64,000 nucleotides of DNA from Microstegium vimineum. Lineage: Eukaryota > Streptophyta > Magnoliopsida > Poales > Poaceae. Numbering within the stretch: the stretch's first letter is position 1; every line of letters starts with the position of its first letter. The stretch spans positions 19,059,640-19,123,639 of the forward strand of contig CM039128.1 of assembly GCA_022036555.1 (NCBI GenBank). Reading direction: 5' to 3'. A program made the translations under genes and the position numbers. The notes beneath the pieces were generated by a model that was given only the letters and a program-made list of their open reading frames with translations, had not been told where the DNA came from and searched no databases. Below, one piece after another: positions 43,338 to 54,348 of the stretch.

Positions 43338-44641
43338 CTATTGGTTCTGACGCTCACCTTGCCATGCCCAAACAATGTCTTTGAGCGCTGGTTTCATGTC
43401 CTGCTTAAACAAATTTTCATATTCTAGCGTATCTCCATTGTTTTTCTTGATTTCTATAAGATGGAAAGAAGGAGTAACTTCAAAGATCTCTGCATCAATA
43501 GACAATACACCTTTCCTTCCTTCATTTTCACCTTCCATTTTTAGCACACCACCTTCTTTCTTCTTTACTGTAAGTTTTGAACAGGTCGCGACATCTTCTA
43601 GCTTTGAGATAATAGTTGAAGCTGATTGACTAGATGTGAACCTTACCTCTTTTCTTTTCTCGGACTCTTCAAACAAGCATGAAAGATTGAAGCCTTCGGA
43701 AAGGGAAATAATATCAAAAGCATTAAGGTTGGTAACCTTTGTTACATCATGTTTAACATGAGTTAGAGCTGAAACTTCCCCCTTTATCTCGATATTCTTT
43801 TGGATTAGCTTGCTGTCAATACCCTTTTTGAACCAAAAGCATTCACATATTTTTGTAATTGGCATTCTAGTCCTTGGATTTGGATCAAGAATTCTTGACA
43901 CTAACTTGTGTACATCAGATGGAAACCATGGTGGACATTTGAAATCTGCTTTTCCAATCTTTCTATACATTTCCATCAAATTTGAATCTTGGAAAGGAAG
44001 ATATCCAGCCATAAGAACGAATAGGATCACACCACAAGACCATGTGTCAACCTTTGCACCATCATATCCTTTTCGGCTAATAACCTCGGGTGCCACATAT
44101 GCTGGAGTACCACAAGTTGTGTGTAGAAGACCATCTTTGCGTCTTGATTCAGCAAGAGCACTCAATCCAAAATCTGAAATTTTAAGATTTCCATTTCATC
44201 AACGAGTAGGTTTTCTGGCTTCAAATCCCGATGATACACACCCCTGCTATGACAAAAATCAACTGCACTAACCAATTGCTGGAAGTATTTCCTTGCAGCA
44301 TCTTCTCTTAACTTTCCTTTAGCAATTTTGTTAAATAATTCACCACCCTTGACATATTCAAGCACAAAATATATCTTTGATTTAGTAGCCATGACTTCAT
44401 AAAGTTGCACGATGTTTGGGTGCCTTACCAGTTTCATCACTGATATCTCTCGTTTGATCTGCTCCATTAGGCCAACCTTTAAAATTTTGTCCTTGTCAAT
44501 AACCTTGATAGAAACACTTTGAGATGTCTCTATGTTCCTAGCATGGTATACCTTGGCAAAAGTTCCTTGCCCCAATAATTTGCCAACCTCATACCTTTGC
44601 ATAAGAATGTTTCCATTCTTATCTATTTCCATCATAAACAA
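43338..44641 (-). CDS. CIPK: CBL-interacting protein kinase (CIPK), intronless, one-base frameshift before DFG
   Basis: The two frames together cover a whole intronless CIPK. Part one (44641 to about 44200) has GKLLGQGTFAKVYHARN, a lysine in VSIKVID, and the catalytic loop YHRDLKPENLL. Part two (from about 44190) encodes the DFGLSALAES segment in another frame, then HTTCGTPAYVAPEV, the NAF motif LNAFDIISLSEGFNLS that binds calcineurin-B-like calcium sensors, the phosphatase-interaction region and a C-terminal LKDIVWAWQG. CIPKs relay calcium signals to ion channels and transporters at the membrane. The frames part at an A-run (T3 on the plus strand at 44194-44196) where one base is missing compared with related kinases. 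If real, the product stops before DFG and is inactive; an assembly or sequencing error is the alternative, as both halves are otherwise intact. Confidence 0.88.
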
Positions 44642-44707
44642 CTATTACCAAATGATTGAATGAAGTTGAAGAAAAACAAGTTGGTCAAGAAAAAAATTCA
44701 ACAGTCT

Positions 44708-45103
44708 TCAGTAATTATATGGCCTTGCATTGCAAATCTTTCTTCTGACATCGGTGGCATCAAAGGTCATTTCTACTATAAATCTAATGTGTCCTTGAGC
44801 TCCTCGCTCATCAAGAATTAGTGATTTCCAATCAACTGGAGAAATGTCTTCCTCTTTATAACAGAAATCCTTTTCACGCAAACACATCTTTCTACATTCC
44901 TTAAAATGGCCTAAAAATATAGAACACAATATTTGTAGAGCTGCAAATACAGAGAGAATATAAACAAGTAAATACACATTCATCGAGACAAGGCCGAAAG
45001 AAATTTCCCAAACAAGTGTATTTAGTCCACCCAGATTCTCTGTCGACTTGACAAGGTGCTCACATTTATGGTTGATTATTCTGTTAGTGGTTGGTGAACT
45101 CAT
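44708..45103 (-). CDS. Unrecognised small ORF upstream of CIPK
   Basis: 131 codons on the same strand, 66 bp from the CIPK start. It has one probable membrane helix (VYLLVYILSVFAALQILCSI), then charged and cysteine-containing sequence (CRKMCLREKDFC). I do not recognise the family. It may be a chance frame in the promoter or leader of the kinase gene, or a degraded gene. Confidence 0.25.
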   Translation of the reverse strand: MSSPTTNRIINHKCEHLVKSTENLGGLNTLVWEISFGLVSMNVYLLVYILSVFAALQILCSIFLGHFKECRKMCLREKDFCYKEEDISPVDWKSLILDERGAQGHIRFIVEMTFDATDVRRKICNARPYNY

Positions 45104-46089
45104 GTTTATAAGGGTATGGGTGCATGACTATTTTTATAAGGCAAACAACCTGGTTTCATCCCTAACTCTGAAATGGACGTATCTACACACAATCCCAAAC
45201 TACAGAACACATTTCTTTGTTTCTTCGAGTGATTGTTTCAATAGTATTTTTGTGGATAATATTCTTTAAGTTATATGCTTGTAATAACTGAGTATGCCAC
45301 ATAAATAAATGTGTCCACAACGATGATTGGAAATAAAATAAGTGATGTCACTAATTTATTAGAATATTAGAAAACCAATGTTATTGGACCTCATCCTCAC
45401 GCGGCAAAGAGAACAGCAACAATATGAGTTCAACTAATAACCGAAACTTCGCATTTAGGTGTCACAGTATATGTAGATTGAAAAAAATAACGCAGAACAA
45501 AAAAGCAGGCAAGATCGATTTCTCTTACCAGCAAAAAAAAAAGATGCAGCACTCCACGTCCTGTGGCGACCAATGAGCCAGGAATGCAGAAGACCAGGAG
45601 GCCTCAAGGGTTGGAGGAGATGTTGCAATAGGAGGCCTGGATCCAAACAGGCTGGTGTGTTGAGAGAGGAAGGAGACGAAGAAGAGCGCACGAGAAAACG
45701 AATATGATGGTACCCGGGCTCAGGCTGTGCATGCAAGCGGCAAACCTAGCGCAATCTGAGGAGTTCTTGAGATGGATGAATAGGGGACTATGGGAAGGTG
45801 GGGGCGGGGATGGCCTAAACATGGAAGATGTGGGCGACAGCACTTGTTTATGGTTGGCTTGGGAGCCTTCGCTTGCCAAACATGCACCAGCAACCTCAAT
45901 TATTGTTGGGGTAGTATGTATTATTTGTATAATAATTTGGACAGTGTATGTTATATATTTTATTTTATTTGTATAATTGCTGAATTATTTGCTACCTCTC
46001 CTGCCATCTGATAGCGCACGACGTCCATGCATCATGCGGTTCACAAACCTAGGTCTAAGAGGCCTGTATAATCCAAGAGGGAGCATGTC
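45104..46089. other. Intergenic stretch without recognised gene
   Basis: Short frames on both strands (45455-45976) overlap in a GC-richer patch and match nothing I know. No transposon ends seen. Confidence 0.35.
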
Positions 46090-46392
46090 TAGGACAGCTC
46101 CACCGGCTTTAGACAGCCCTTTTAATTTTCACTCTCTAAATTACCATTTAGAGAGTTGGTTATTAAGAATCGTTTGTTATATCTTTTCTCTCTCCAATAG
46201 TTTTTTTATATCTTATGCGCACTGTAGAGAGTCATTCTCATATTTTATTTTTGGCTATCGAAAAATTTAAAATAGAAAATAGCTATATTTGGATGACCAT
46301 TTAGATAAGTTGTTTGGAGTACTATTTTTCACTCAAATCTATATTACTAACATTTAGGAAGGATATGGAGAGTATTTTGGAGATGTTCTTGC
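46090..46392. mobile_element. MITE-like element, degenerate
   Basis: The left end AGGACAGCTCCACCGGC and right end TTTTGGAGATGTTCTT are imperfectly complementary, and the interior is AT-rich with CTCTCTAAA/TTTAGAGAG pairs. Size and ends fit the GAGCATCTCCAACAG group of grass MITEs, but no clean target duplication is seen. Confidence 0.4.
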
Positions 46393-46648
46393 ATTCACTT
46401 AAAAATAGCTTTATTATAAAAAGTTACCTATAGTTTCACCAAATCTGAATTCAGCAAAACATTAGACCCGAGGGCCTGTCACTTTGGTGGAGCTCCTTAA
46501 GGGTGCTCTACAAAACTCAAATTGATAAAATCACAAAAAATTACCTACCAGGCTACCACTAACACTAGTTATAAAGAATATTTGCTATACTTAGTAGTTA
46601 TCTTTAATTATCTTACCTTGACTTGATTCACATCAACCCTTCTTGCTA

Positions 46649-46652
<4 letters not shown>

Positions 46653-46708
<56 letters not shown>
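46653..46708. repeat. (TA)n microsatellite
   Basis: Uninterrupted TA dinucleotides for about 55 bp. Confidence 0.95.
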
Positions 46709-46711
<3 letters not shown>

Positions 46712-47960
46712 GTGAATTTTCTGAAACCGTTGGTAACTACCCACCCTGGTGTACAGCTGTCTTCCATATTAGATTATCGACACGTGTCCTTAGTACTCAA
46801 TCAATCGATTTTGTGCTTGTTCTCTCGAAGTGGTATAGTAGTACCATGACAGCAGCCTAGCAATTTTCTCATCACCCTTTCCGGAAAAGACATGTAGATG
46901 AGTACCATGACATCTTACATGCACGACGTTTGAAATTTTTAGATAATCAAATTTCAAATGCTAATATCATTGGTGCAACGTGGGGCCCAAATGTTGCCAT
47001 TCCATGAGGGGTTGAATGCTTGAGGCATTATTCATATGCACTAATGCGTCATGAAGTATTTCATTTTTTGTCAGACATGTTGTACCATCATTCTGCCATT
47101 CCATGTGAGGCTCGAATGCTGCCATTATTCCATGAGGGTCCGAATGCTTTAGACGTCGTTCATATCTACTAGTGCGTTACGAAGCATTCAATTTTTTGAA
47201 ACTACGAAGCATGCATTTTAAAACCGAGCAGCATTCAAAAGAATATGATTATGTGACATCTTGTTTTGTAAATAGTATCATTGGTGCAACACATTCAAAA
47301 GTTGTGTGTGTAAACTTTTTTTTGGTTGGTTCTTCACTGTCAAGATTGCACATGGGCGGCAACATTGCATTCTGAATCCATTCAGAATTGCGTTCAGGAC
47401 CTGCTGCAATTCAGAATTGCATTCTCGGTCATGACGTTGACCCTTACTCCGGTGTACACAGGTAACAAAGTCCCATTGAGTTGTCATCCTCCTTCTTTTT
47501 TAAGTTAATTGCTTGTTTGTAATTTTGCTAATCAAATCAAACTGAAGTCGTGACAGAATGTGGCCTAAAATTGATATTTGATTTTTGATGGAGTCAAAAT
47601 ATGGCTGGTTCCAAAGATATTCTAGTAAAAAAAATTACAAATTGGATATATGATTAAACAAATGTTAGCAATTAAAGTTTGATTATTCATAAATTTCAAG
47701 CTCCATTCATGCAATGCAAAATGACAGAAAGTCCGGTGCATTTAAATGATGCGGCATTAGCTGGTAGGAAGATTGATGCTGATATTCTCATGCATGGAGA
47801 TGGACCAGTTGCACGCAAAGAGAGACATCAACATTTCTAGATGGAGTAAGTAAAGTTGGTTCATGAGTGACTTACTTTTGCATTTTTAGTATTTGTTGTC
47901 CACAAGGATAGCTACCTACAGAGGTGGGCAATTACCCTCCGTTTCATTTGGATATATACA
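46709..47960. other. Gene-free stretch with an imperfect direct duplication
   Basis: Sequences around 46990-47075 (CCATTCCATGAGGGGTTGAATGCTT...CATATGCACTAATGCGTCATGAAG) and 47125-47190 (ATTCCATGAGGGTCCGAATGCTT...CATATCTACTAGTGCGTTACGAAG) are diverged copies. No coding; probably an old non-autonomous transposon. Confidence 0.4.
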
Positions 47961-47990
47961 CTAGTATCATGACCCTGCGTTGCTACGGGG
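47961..47990 (-). mobile_element. Helitron 3' end, minus strand
   Basis: The minus strand reads CCCCGTAGCAACGCAGGG, then TCATGATA and CTAG|T (CTAG at 47961-47964). Hairpin plus CTAG|T is the Helitron 3' terminus. The body would extend to the right. Confidence 0.65.
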
Positions 47991-48152
47991 TAACAAAATT
48001 TTTGTATTAATAGCACATAAATCGCATGATAATTAACAATATTGTTAAATTTAATATATAAATGAAAGTGATAAGTCCAAAAAGCAAATTAAAGTTTATA
48101 AATTAACATAGTCATTGATTACACATCATAACAAGCTCACAAATATATGTAA

Positions 48153-48182
48153 ATAGTATCATGCTCATGCGTTGCTACGGGA
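48153..48182 (-). mobile_element. Second degenerate Helitron 3' end, minus strand
   Basis: The minus strand reads TCCCGTAGCAACGCATGAGCATGATACTATT. It has the same layout as 47961-47990 with stem mismatches and CTAT in place of CTAG. The DNA following each (GTA.TAA.A.CAT..AT.GCATGATAAT) is also related, so two copies of one family are stacked. Confidence 0.5.
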
Positions 48183-48479
48183 TAACCGTACTTTTGTACT
48201 AAAAACATATGGATTGCATGATAATATTAGAGTATTATAAATTTAGGTACACACAATAAAGTGAAAAATCAAAATAACAAATCAAGTCCATGAAATTAAC
48301 ATAGTCATCGTTTGCATAGTTGTTGATGATGGATAACGTCAACATTTAATATAGTTACAAACATGATAAATGGATCAAGCATAAGGAAAATATAGAAGTA
48401 TAGAGCTTTATCTAACAAATACTACGAGTTTTAGTATTCTGTTATTTTCTAGGGACTCTTTTAGAAAAGCGCAATAAAA
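48183..48479. other. AT-rich DNA of Helitron type, no gene
   Basis: Related in part to the stretch 47991-48150. No coding and no 5' TC end identified. Confidence 0.35.
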
Positions 48480-48968
48480 GAATTAATTATTAGAATAAAT
48501 ATCGAAATAATCTCGCGACGGGAAAATCTACACAGGACGCTGGAAGGTACCAGAAGACATGGGAAAGAAGCGGGCTGCGAGGGGCCACTAGGTGGGGTCG
48601 GTCGGCCCCACCCCCTAGCCTATCGGGCACCCCCTGCGGGAAGGATCCACAGGCTTCTGGAGTGTTCCTCCACTACCTCCAAGGATTGATCTCAACCCTA
48701 CATTAAGTTGGTTTTATCCAAGGGACGACGTTGCACCCACTAGGCTATAAATAGAGGGCAGATCCCCCGCCCCCCAAGGATACTAATTCAGGTTCATTCA
48801 TTCAAGTAATTTGGAGATCTAGTCATCCAGAGCCACAAAACCTTAGTTCATCTAGAGCCTCTCTAGTTCATAGCATAGGTTAGTTAGATCAAGAGTAGAG
48901 GAAGTCAAGATACATCAACCGATCTTGGACTCTCAACATTTTCAAGAGATTGCAGTCTGGTACAATTC
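48480..48968 (+). repeat. LTR fragment of another retrotransposon
   Basis: A promoter-like layout is visible: GC-rich block, then GGCTATAAATAGAGGG (TATA box at 48745-48755), then a transcribed-type region with TTCATTCATTCAAG and CATCTAGAGCC. This is typical of gypsy LTRs read on the plus strand. It is cut at 48968 by the next LTR; no PBS or coding. Confidence 0.55.
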
Positions 48969-49465
48969 TGTCGACGAAATATGCGTCGCAGTCTATCTAG
49001 GGGGTACCCCACAGTAGTAGATAGTAGGCAGAGGTGTGGCGACGACGATCAAGCGTAACACAGAGAGCGTAGACACGACGATTTAGACAGGTTCGGGCCG
49101 GCAAATCGTCGTAGTTCCCTATGTCATGTGTTTTGGTGGCTGGATTGATATGAGTATTAGGTTACAAGATCCGTAGATGAGATCTAGGGGATCGTATGCG
49201 TATGTTTTGGAGGGGGTCATTGCTCGTCTTATATAGCTGGGGAGCAGGGTTACAGTTTCCATATCCTAACAGATTACGATCGGTCCCTTAAGGTAAGGGA
49301 TCCGAGTCTATCTACTGGGATCCTTCTTGGCGAGCAAGGTTTCATCGGAGTCCTTGGCGAGCACGACGAGCTGGTCGCATGCCGCAAGGCCTCGTGGGCT
49401 AGGCCGTCTCCTGGTCGGCAAACCCATATGGTCCCTGGGGATATGTTGAGGTAATATCCCCAACA
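48969..49465 (-). repeat. Gypsy LTR, 497 bp
   Basis: Starts TGTCGACG and ends ATCCCCAACA. It has the CAGGTTCGGGCC block also seen, in slightly different form, in the LTR at 10142-10614, and a minus-strand TATATAAG box (49228-49235). Its partner LTR is not found. Confidence 0.6.
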
Positions 49466-50450
49466 AGTCCCTGAGCACGTTGTATTCTTCTGGCGAGTCA
49501 GCAACGTCGTCATTGGAGGTGTACATCTGGTCTCCATCGCATGAAGTCGTCGTCACAGGGTCCCGACCAGGTTAGCTAGTCGGGGCACTGCTTGGAGAAG
49601 CCTCCGGACCAAGTCGAGCTGGTCGAGAGCGTCGTAGCTTGATGTGCGAGCAGGTCGCCTTCGATGGATGATGCGACTACTTGTTACGAGGATGTGACGT
49701 GCTAAAGAAGAAAAAACGTTTTGAACGGATTGTTCCATGGTGAAGTGTACCCACTTAAGCTCAGCAAAAAAACAACAGGAAACAACAAAGGTTTGTTGGG
49801 AAGAAAATAAGTACATTCATCACAAGGTGAAGTGTACCCACTTAGTCCCCGAGCTTGGTAGTAGGTGAAGTATGCACGTGGTGCCAAGATTTATAAAGAT
49901 AAAAGATGTATAAATAAGCGTAGGTAATGAGTAAAGCATGAGTTTTGCAAAAAACAACTGCGAATACCCACAGTCCCCGAGCCAGATGTAAGAGGTTGTA
50001 GGGCTCTTGCATCAGGATTATAGAAAGAAGACTGGAGTATAAGTTTGATTAAAACGACTACGAATACCCGTAGTCCCCGAGCCTGATGCGAGAAGCTGGA
50101 AGGTTCTTGCGTCGAGGTCATATTGCTTTATTCGCAGTCCCCGGTTTGCAGTCCCCGGGTGCTTTGTTGTTCCGTGCCATTGCTCCTGTGCCATGGCGGC
50201 AGTCCCCGAGCCTTGCTTGGCGTAGTCCTGGACGGAGTCCCCGAGCCTAGTCGAATCTGCGAGCAGGTAGCTGAGTCGTCGTTTATAGTTGGTGAAGTCC
50301 CCGAGTGACACTGTGGCAGAGGTCCTGTGGGGTCTGCCAACGGGTGTACTGTAGCTGTGTTACTGTTCCTGCCAAAAAGAAATCATAACGAAATTGTACG
50401 TCCAGTCCCCGGGACTGTGGTGTTAGTGATATTTAGGAATTCTTTTTCCA
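49466..50450. repeat. Gypsy noncoding region with repeated AGTCCCCGAGC
   Basis: AGTCCCCGAGC or close variants occur about ten times (near 49467, 49842, 49972, 50072, 50137, 50151, 50191, 50238, 50296 and 50403), often followed by a short direct repeat such as CTGATGCGAGAAGCTGGAAGGTTCTTGC. No coding. The stretch lies between LTR and the extra gene. Confidence 0.6.
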
Positions 50451-52740
50451 TAACCTAAATAGATGTTCTCTCTCAAGGAGAAGAAGGCAGCACTTTCATC
50501 TGACCAAATATCTTACTACAAAGTTCCTTGACTTCGGCCTTTGATTGTTCCCATTTCTCCAAAAGTTCGACATCCATTGCATCTAAAAAAATTCAGTCCA
50601 GAGGCACCTCAGGAGAAAGAGCACGAGCAAAGGAAACAACGTTGTTTATGCATCGTTCAAATCCATTTTCCACAAACTCGTGAAATCAAAGAGACATTAT
50701 AGGAACCAAGCTCCTCAAGCCACCACTATCATCACCTTCACGGTAGACAACAGCAATAATCGGCTTCACAGTAGCAAACAAAGACTTTTATTGACCATGA
50801 ACATCCAAAAGCTGAGCCTGTAAAGTCTGCTCCGACTTCAATGACTGAAAAAAACAAAGAACTTAGAAGACTAAGAAGAGAATAAAAACAACAATAAAGC
50901 CAAAGAACAACAACATTTACTAAACTTACAGTTTCGGCTTTCCTCTCTGAAGATTCAAGACGAAGAGACAAGTCCTTCCTCTCTTCGCCCCAAGCTATCC
51001 AAGCACGATCAGCATCTACAAATTAAATAGTAGATCAAGCACAAATAGCAAAGAAAGCCTTACAAAAACAAGAGAATATACAAGAAGGAGCTACCAGCCA
51101 GTTTTTCTTTTAAGTCAACAATGACAGTAGACAAAGAGGCCTCAGCAGCCTCACGAAGCCGCTTTTATTGCTCCAAAACAACACGAGTCTGAGACAACTC
51201 GAGTTTTACTTTTTCAAGGTCACACTGAAGATGAGGAATCGATTGACCTTCAGAAGAAGAAGACGAAGCAACCAAACTCTGACAGAAATCCTACAAAATA
51301 TCAAAGTTAAGGATAAACTATAGACAAGAAAGAAAAATAAAAGAAATCCACCTCAGCGCTAAAAGAGGTGGACAACTTATCCCAAGAAGAAACATGCTTC
51401 TGGGTTCGCTCCATTCGGTTAAGCTGAGACTCGTCACCCTACCCTCGAAGAAGCAAAGGACCAACCAGAGAAGAGATCAGAGCTTTACCCGAAACATTCA
51501 CCTCAGGAATCTCAAGAAGGTGTGCGCCAGTAGGAGGAGAGGCACCAACCAACTCGGAGGTACCAGCAACACTTGTAACTTCAGGAGGACAAAGTCCTAC
51601 AAGAGACAAAACAGGAAAAAATAGAAGAAAACAAAAGACAAAAGAACCCTACCGCCATGGGATGAAGCAGGAGCATCAGAAAAGGACCTAAGAAAAATGA
51701 GAACAAGGATATTAGGCAAGGACAACTAGGATCAAAACATTATGCAGAAAATCTTGGGGAAGGATATTTGTTTTCAGAAGCAGCAACTTGAGCAAACGAA
51801 AGCTTGGGGATATCAAAAGAAAACTCACCATCAAGCAATACGGAAGAAAGAATCGGCAAGACTGGTCAACAGATGACCTACGACTAAAACAGTTCTATAG
51901 TAAGAAAAAGCTCTAGAAAGAAATTAAAAAAGCCAGCGAAAAGAAACTCACGGAGGACGAACAAAAGGAGGATCATCTTCTGAATGCCCCTCATCTAGAA
52001 GAACAGATTGGCCACCTGATAAGAAAAGATCACAAGACAAGATTAAAGAAACATAACAAACAAAACAACTGAGTTGAAAACAAAAAATGCTCACCTACAA
52101 TAATGTTACCCGTGGGAGTAAACGGACGAGGAGAACGACAACGGGTGGTAGGAGGAGCTTGAGCAGGTTAAGCGGAAGACTCAGCTTTCCTTTTCCTAGA
52201 ATTCAACAAGACTTGAGCAATCCGAGGATCAGGGGCATATGGTACATACCCACTAGTGTCAAAGTCCAGAAATCAACCTAGAAGAAGAACTTGAGGCTAA
52301 AGTAACCTCGGCAACAACTCTAACAGGTACAGGAGCAGCAGACTCAATAGGCACATCAAGCTTAAAAGAGCGACCATATTCCTAACAAGGCACAAGCATG
52401 ATATTAGTAAAAAGGACAACAGAAGAAAAGAATTCAGACAAACCAAAAACCACTAACCTGAGGAGGAGGATGATCAACGTTATATTCAAGAACACGGGGA
52501 GGCATAGCAGAGACACCACTCAAGACCCTCCCCAAGTGGTCAAAGATATCTACCTCAGATAACTCGGAATCAACAATTATCCGAGAACAATCAGAGGAGC
52601 CAGTGTACTCGAAGCCAAGATGACCCCTCTGCATAAGAGGTTGAACCCGGCGACGAAAACAACTAGCAACCAACTCATTGCCAGTCAACCCGGATTGTTT
52701 CAGATAGCTTATCCGAGCCAGCAAAGGCTTAATAGGACTC
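50451..52740 (-). pseudogene. Second copy of the retrotransposon-associated extra gene
   Basis: The minus-strand block 52434-52724 has YLKQSGLTGNELVAS, RRRVQPLMQRGHLGFEYTG and LSGVSAMPPRVLEYNVDHPP, clearly related to 1059-1499. Further exon-like blocks follow to about 50500, separated by A-rich (T-rich on the coding strand) introns, including a glutamate/leucine-rich coiled coil near 51120-51290. It lacks its upstream start; at about 52740 it joins unrelated gypsy RT. Product unknown. Frame interruptions make it a probable pseudogene. Confidence 0.5.
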
Positions 52741-52744
52741 GCTG

Positions 52745-53388
52745 CACCCCCTTCACGTTGCGAATCGCCCCCATATTGGCGATGGCGGAGATTTTATCGG
52801 GGTTGACCTCGATGCCACGCTCGGAAACAATGAAACCCAGGAGCATGCCGCACGGCACCCCGAAAACTCACTTCTCAGGATTGAGTTGGACGTGCTTGAG
52901 CTTCACGGCATCGAATTCCGTCTCGAGATCGGTAATCATGGTTTCCGCACGTTTGGATTTTACCACAATGTCGTCCACATATGCATGGACGGTCCTCCTG
53001 ATGAGGTCCCCAAAAATTGAGCGCATGCACCGCTGGTACGTGGCTCTCGCGTTTCTGAGGCCGAACCACATAGTGACATAGAAAAAAGAGCCAAACGGCG
53101 TGATGAAGGATGTCGCGAGCTGGTTGGACTCCTTCATTTGGATTTGATGGTAACCGGAATATGCATCGAGGAAAGAAAGCGTTTCATACCCTAAGTTGAA
53201 ATCGACGATCTGATCAATGCGGGGCAGGGCGTATGGGTCATTACCACACGCCTTGTTCAGACTCGTGTAATCAACACAGATTCTCCACTTCCCGCTCTTC
53301 TTCATAACTAGAACTGGATTGGATAACCATTTGGGGTGAAATACCTCTTTGATGAATCCAGCCTCGAGAAGCTTTCAGAGCTCCTCAT
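52745..53388 (-). pseudogene. Gypsy reverse transcriptase fragment with YVDD
   Basis: The minus strand encodes LLEAGFIKEVFHPKWLSNP, GKWRICVDYTSLNKAC, LPRIDQIVD, FLDAYSGYHQI, FITPFGSFFYV, the active site AYVDDIVVKS, and on to NPDKISAIANMG. An in-frame TGA stands after VQLNPEK, where related elements have cysteine. The upstream part of pol is missing, and an 80-bp second copy of the YVDD block abuts on the right. Confidence 0.85.
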
Positions 53389-53470
53389 GCACGTTTGGAT
53401 TTTACCACAATGTCGTCCACATATGCATGACGGTCCTCCCGATGAGGTCCCCAAAAACTGAGTGCATGCA
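53389..53470 (-). repeat. Duplicate copy of the RT YVDD block
   Basis: ACGTTTGGATTTTACCACAA...GAGTGCATGCAC repeats 52951-53034 with about six differences, one of them a single-base deletion. The copy is in the same orientation and marks a rearrangement breakpoint in pol. Confidence 0.8.
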
Positions 53471-53655
53471 CACGAGCGCGCCCATACTCGTCCCGCCGGC
53501 AGAACGCGAAGCCCTCCTCCTATACATTGCCACCACCACCCAGGTGGTGAGCGCTGTCATCGTCGTCGAAAGGGAGGAGGGACATGCGCTGAAAGTCTAG
53601 CACCCGGTGTACTTCATCAGCGAAGTACTATCCGAGACTAAAACCAGGTACAAAC
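53471..53655 (+). pseudogene. Gypsy RNase H fragment, inverted relative to RT
   Basis: The plus strand encodes SAPILVPPAEREALLLYIAT, TTQVVSAVIVVEREEGHALK, then a TAG, then HPVYFISEVLSETKTRY. This is the RNase H region that normally follows RT on the same strand; here it runs opposite to it. The TAG takes the place of a glutamine. It is a remnant only. Confidence 0.8.
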
Positions 53656-54348
53656 AGTTTCAACACTAATTAGTACTATTACTACGTAGTGTCATCATGG
53701 TAATACTATTACTACGTAGTGTCATTGTGGTAATATTTTGAATCTATAACAACACTTTTCACAACAAGGTTGCTATAGGTCTCACCTCTTGCAACAGCGA
53801 AGGTAAATATTGCAATGCACTATTTTTGTGGCGACATAGACACCCTGTTACCACCTATTCGACAAATATTGTAAAACGCACCCCTATTACAATAGATTTT
53901 GGGGCGTTGCACATGATATCTTGTGGCAATAGGGTCAAAATATAGCAGTGGAGCACATATATCCATCCATGCATGCATGTGATTATATATATAGTTTTCA
54001 TACTTTAATTGTGTTACTAATATTCTTGAGCCCAAACTTTTACGCAGCATAGAATGCATATTCGAAATCCTATTTTAAGACAAAAATAAATCATGCATTG
54101 AAAATAAACAAAAAAAAGAAAACTTTAGTCCTCATTAGTAAAACCAGGACTAAATATATTTACCCCATAGCAACGTCAGGACACATATTTAGTCAAGGTT
54201 GATATTAGAAACTGGTACTAAAGGTCCACCTTCAGTTCTCGTTCACTAACCCGAATTAAAGGATGCGCCTTTGATTCTTTGTCCGGATTGGAAAACCAGG
54301 ACCGAAGGGGTTTCCCAACCGGAAATACAATTCATTCTTGCACTAGTG
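53656..54348. mobile_element. CACTA-type element terminus
   Basis: The right end reads TTCTTGCACTAGTG (54335-54348), the inverted CACTAGTGCAAGAA terminus of grass CACTA elements. To its left are degenerate subterminal repeats (ACTAAAGG, CCAGGACTAAA, GTCCGGATTGG) and a stretch with ATTGCAA/TTGTAAAA motifs. The left end is lost in the gypsy rearrangement. A direct repeat TACTATTACTACGTAGTGTCAT lies at about 53676-53732. Confidence 0.6.

Noticed and set aside
43375..44271. Plus-strand frames over the CIPK gene
   Set aside because: Antisense shadows of a conserved kinase.
46720..47500. Possible terminal inverted repeats (GGTAACTACCCACC...GGTGTACACAGGTAAC)
   Set aside because: Match is short and partly due to the palindrome GTGTACAC; no target duplication.
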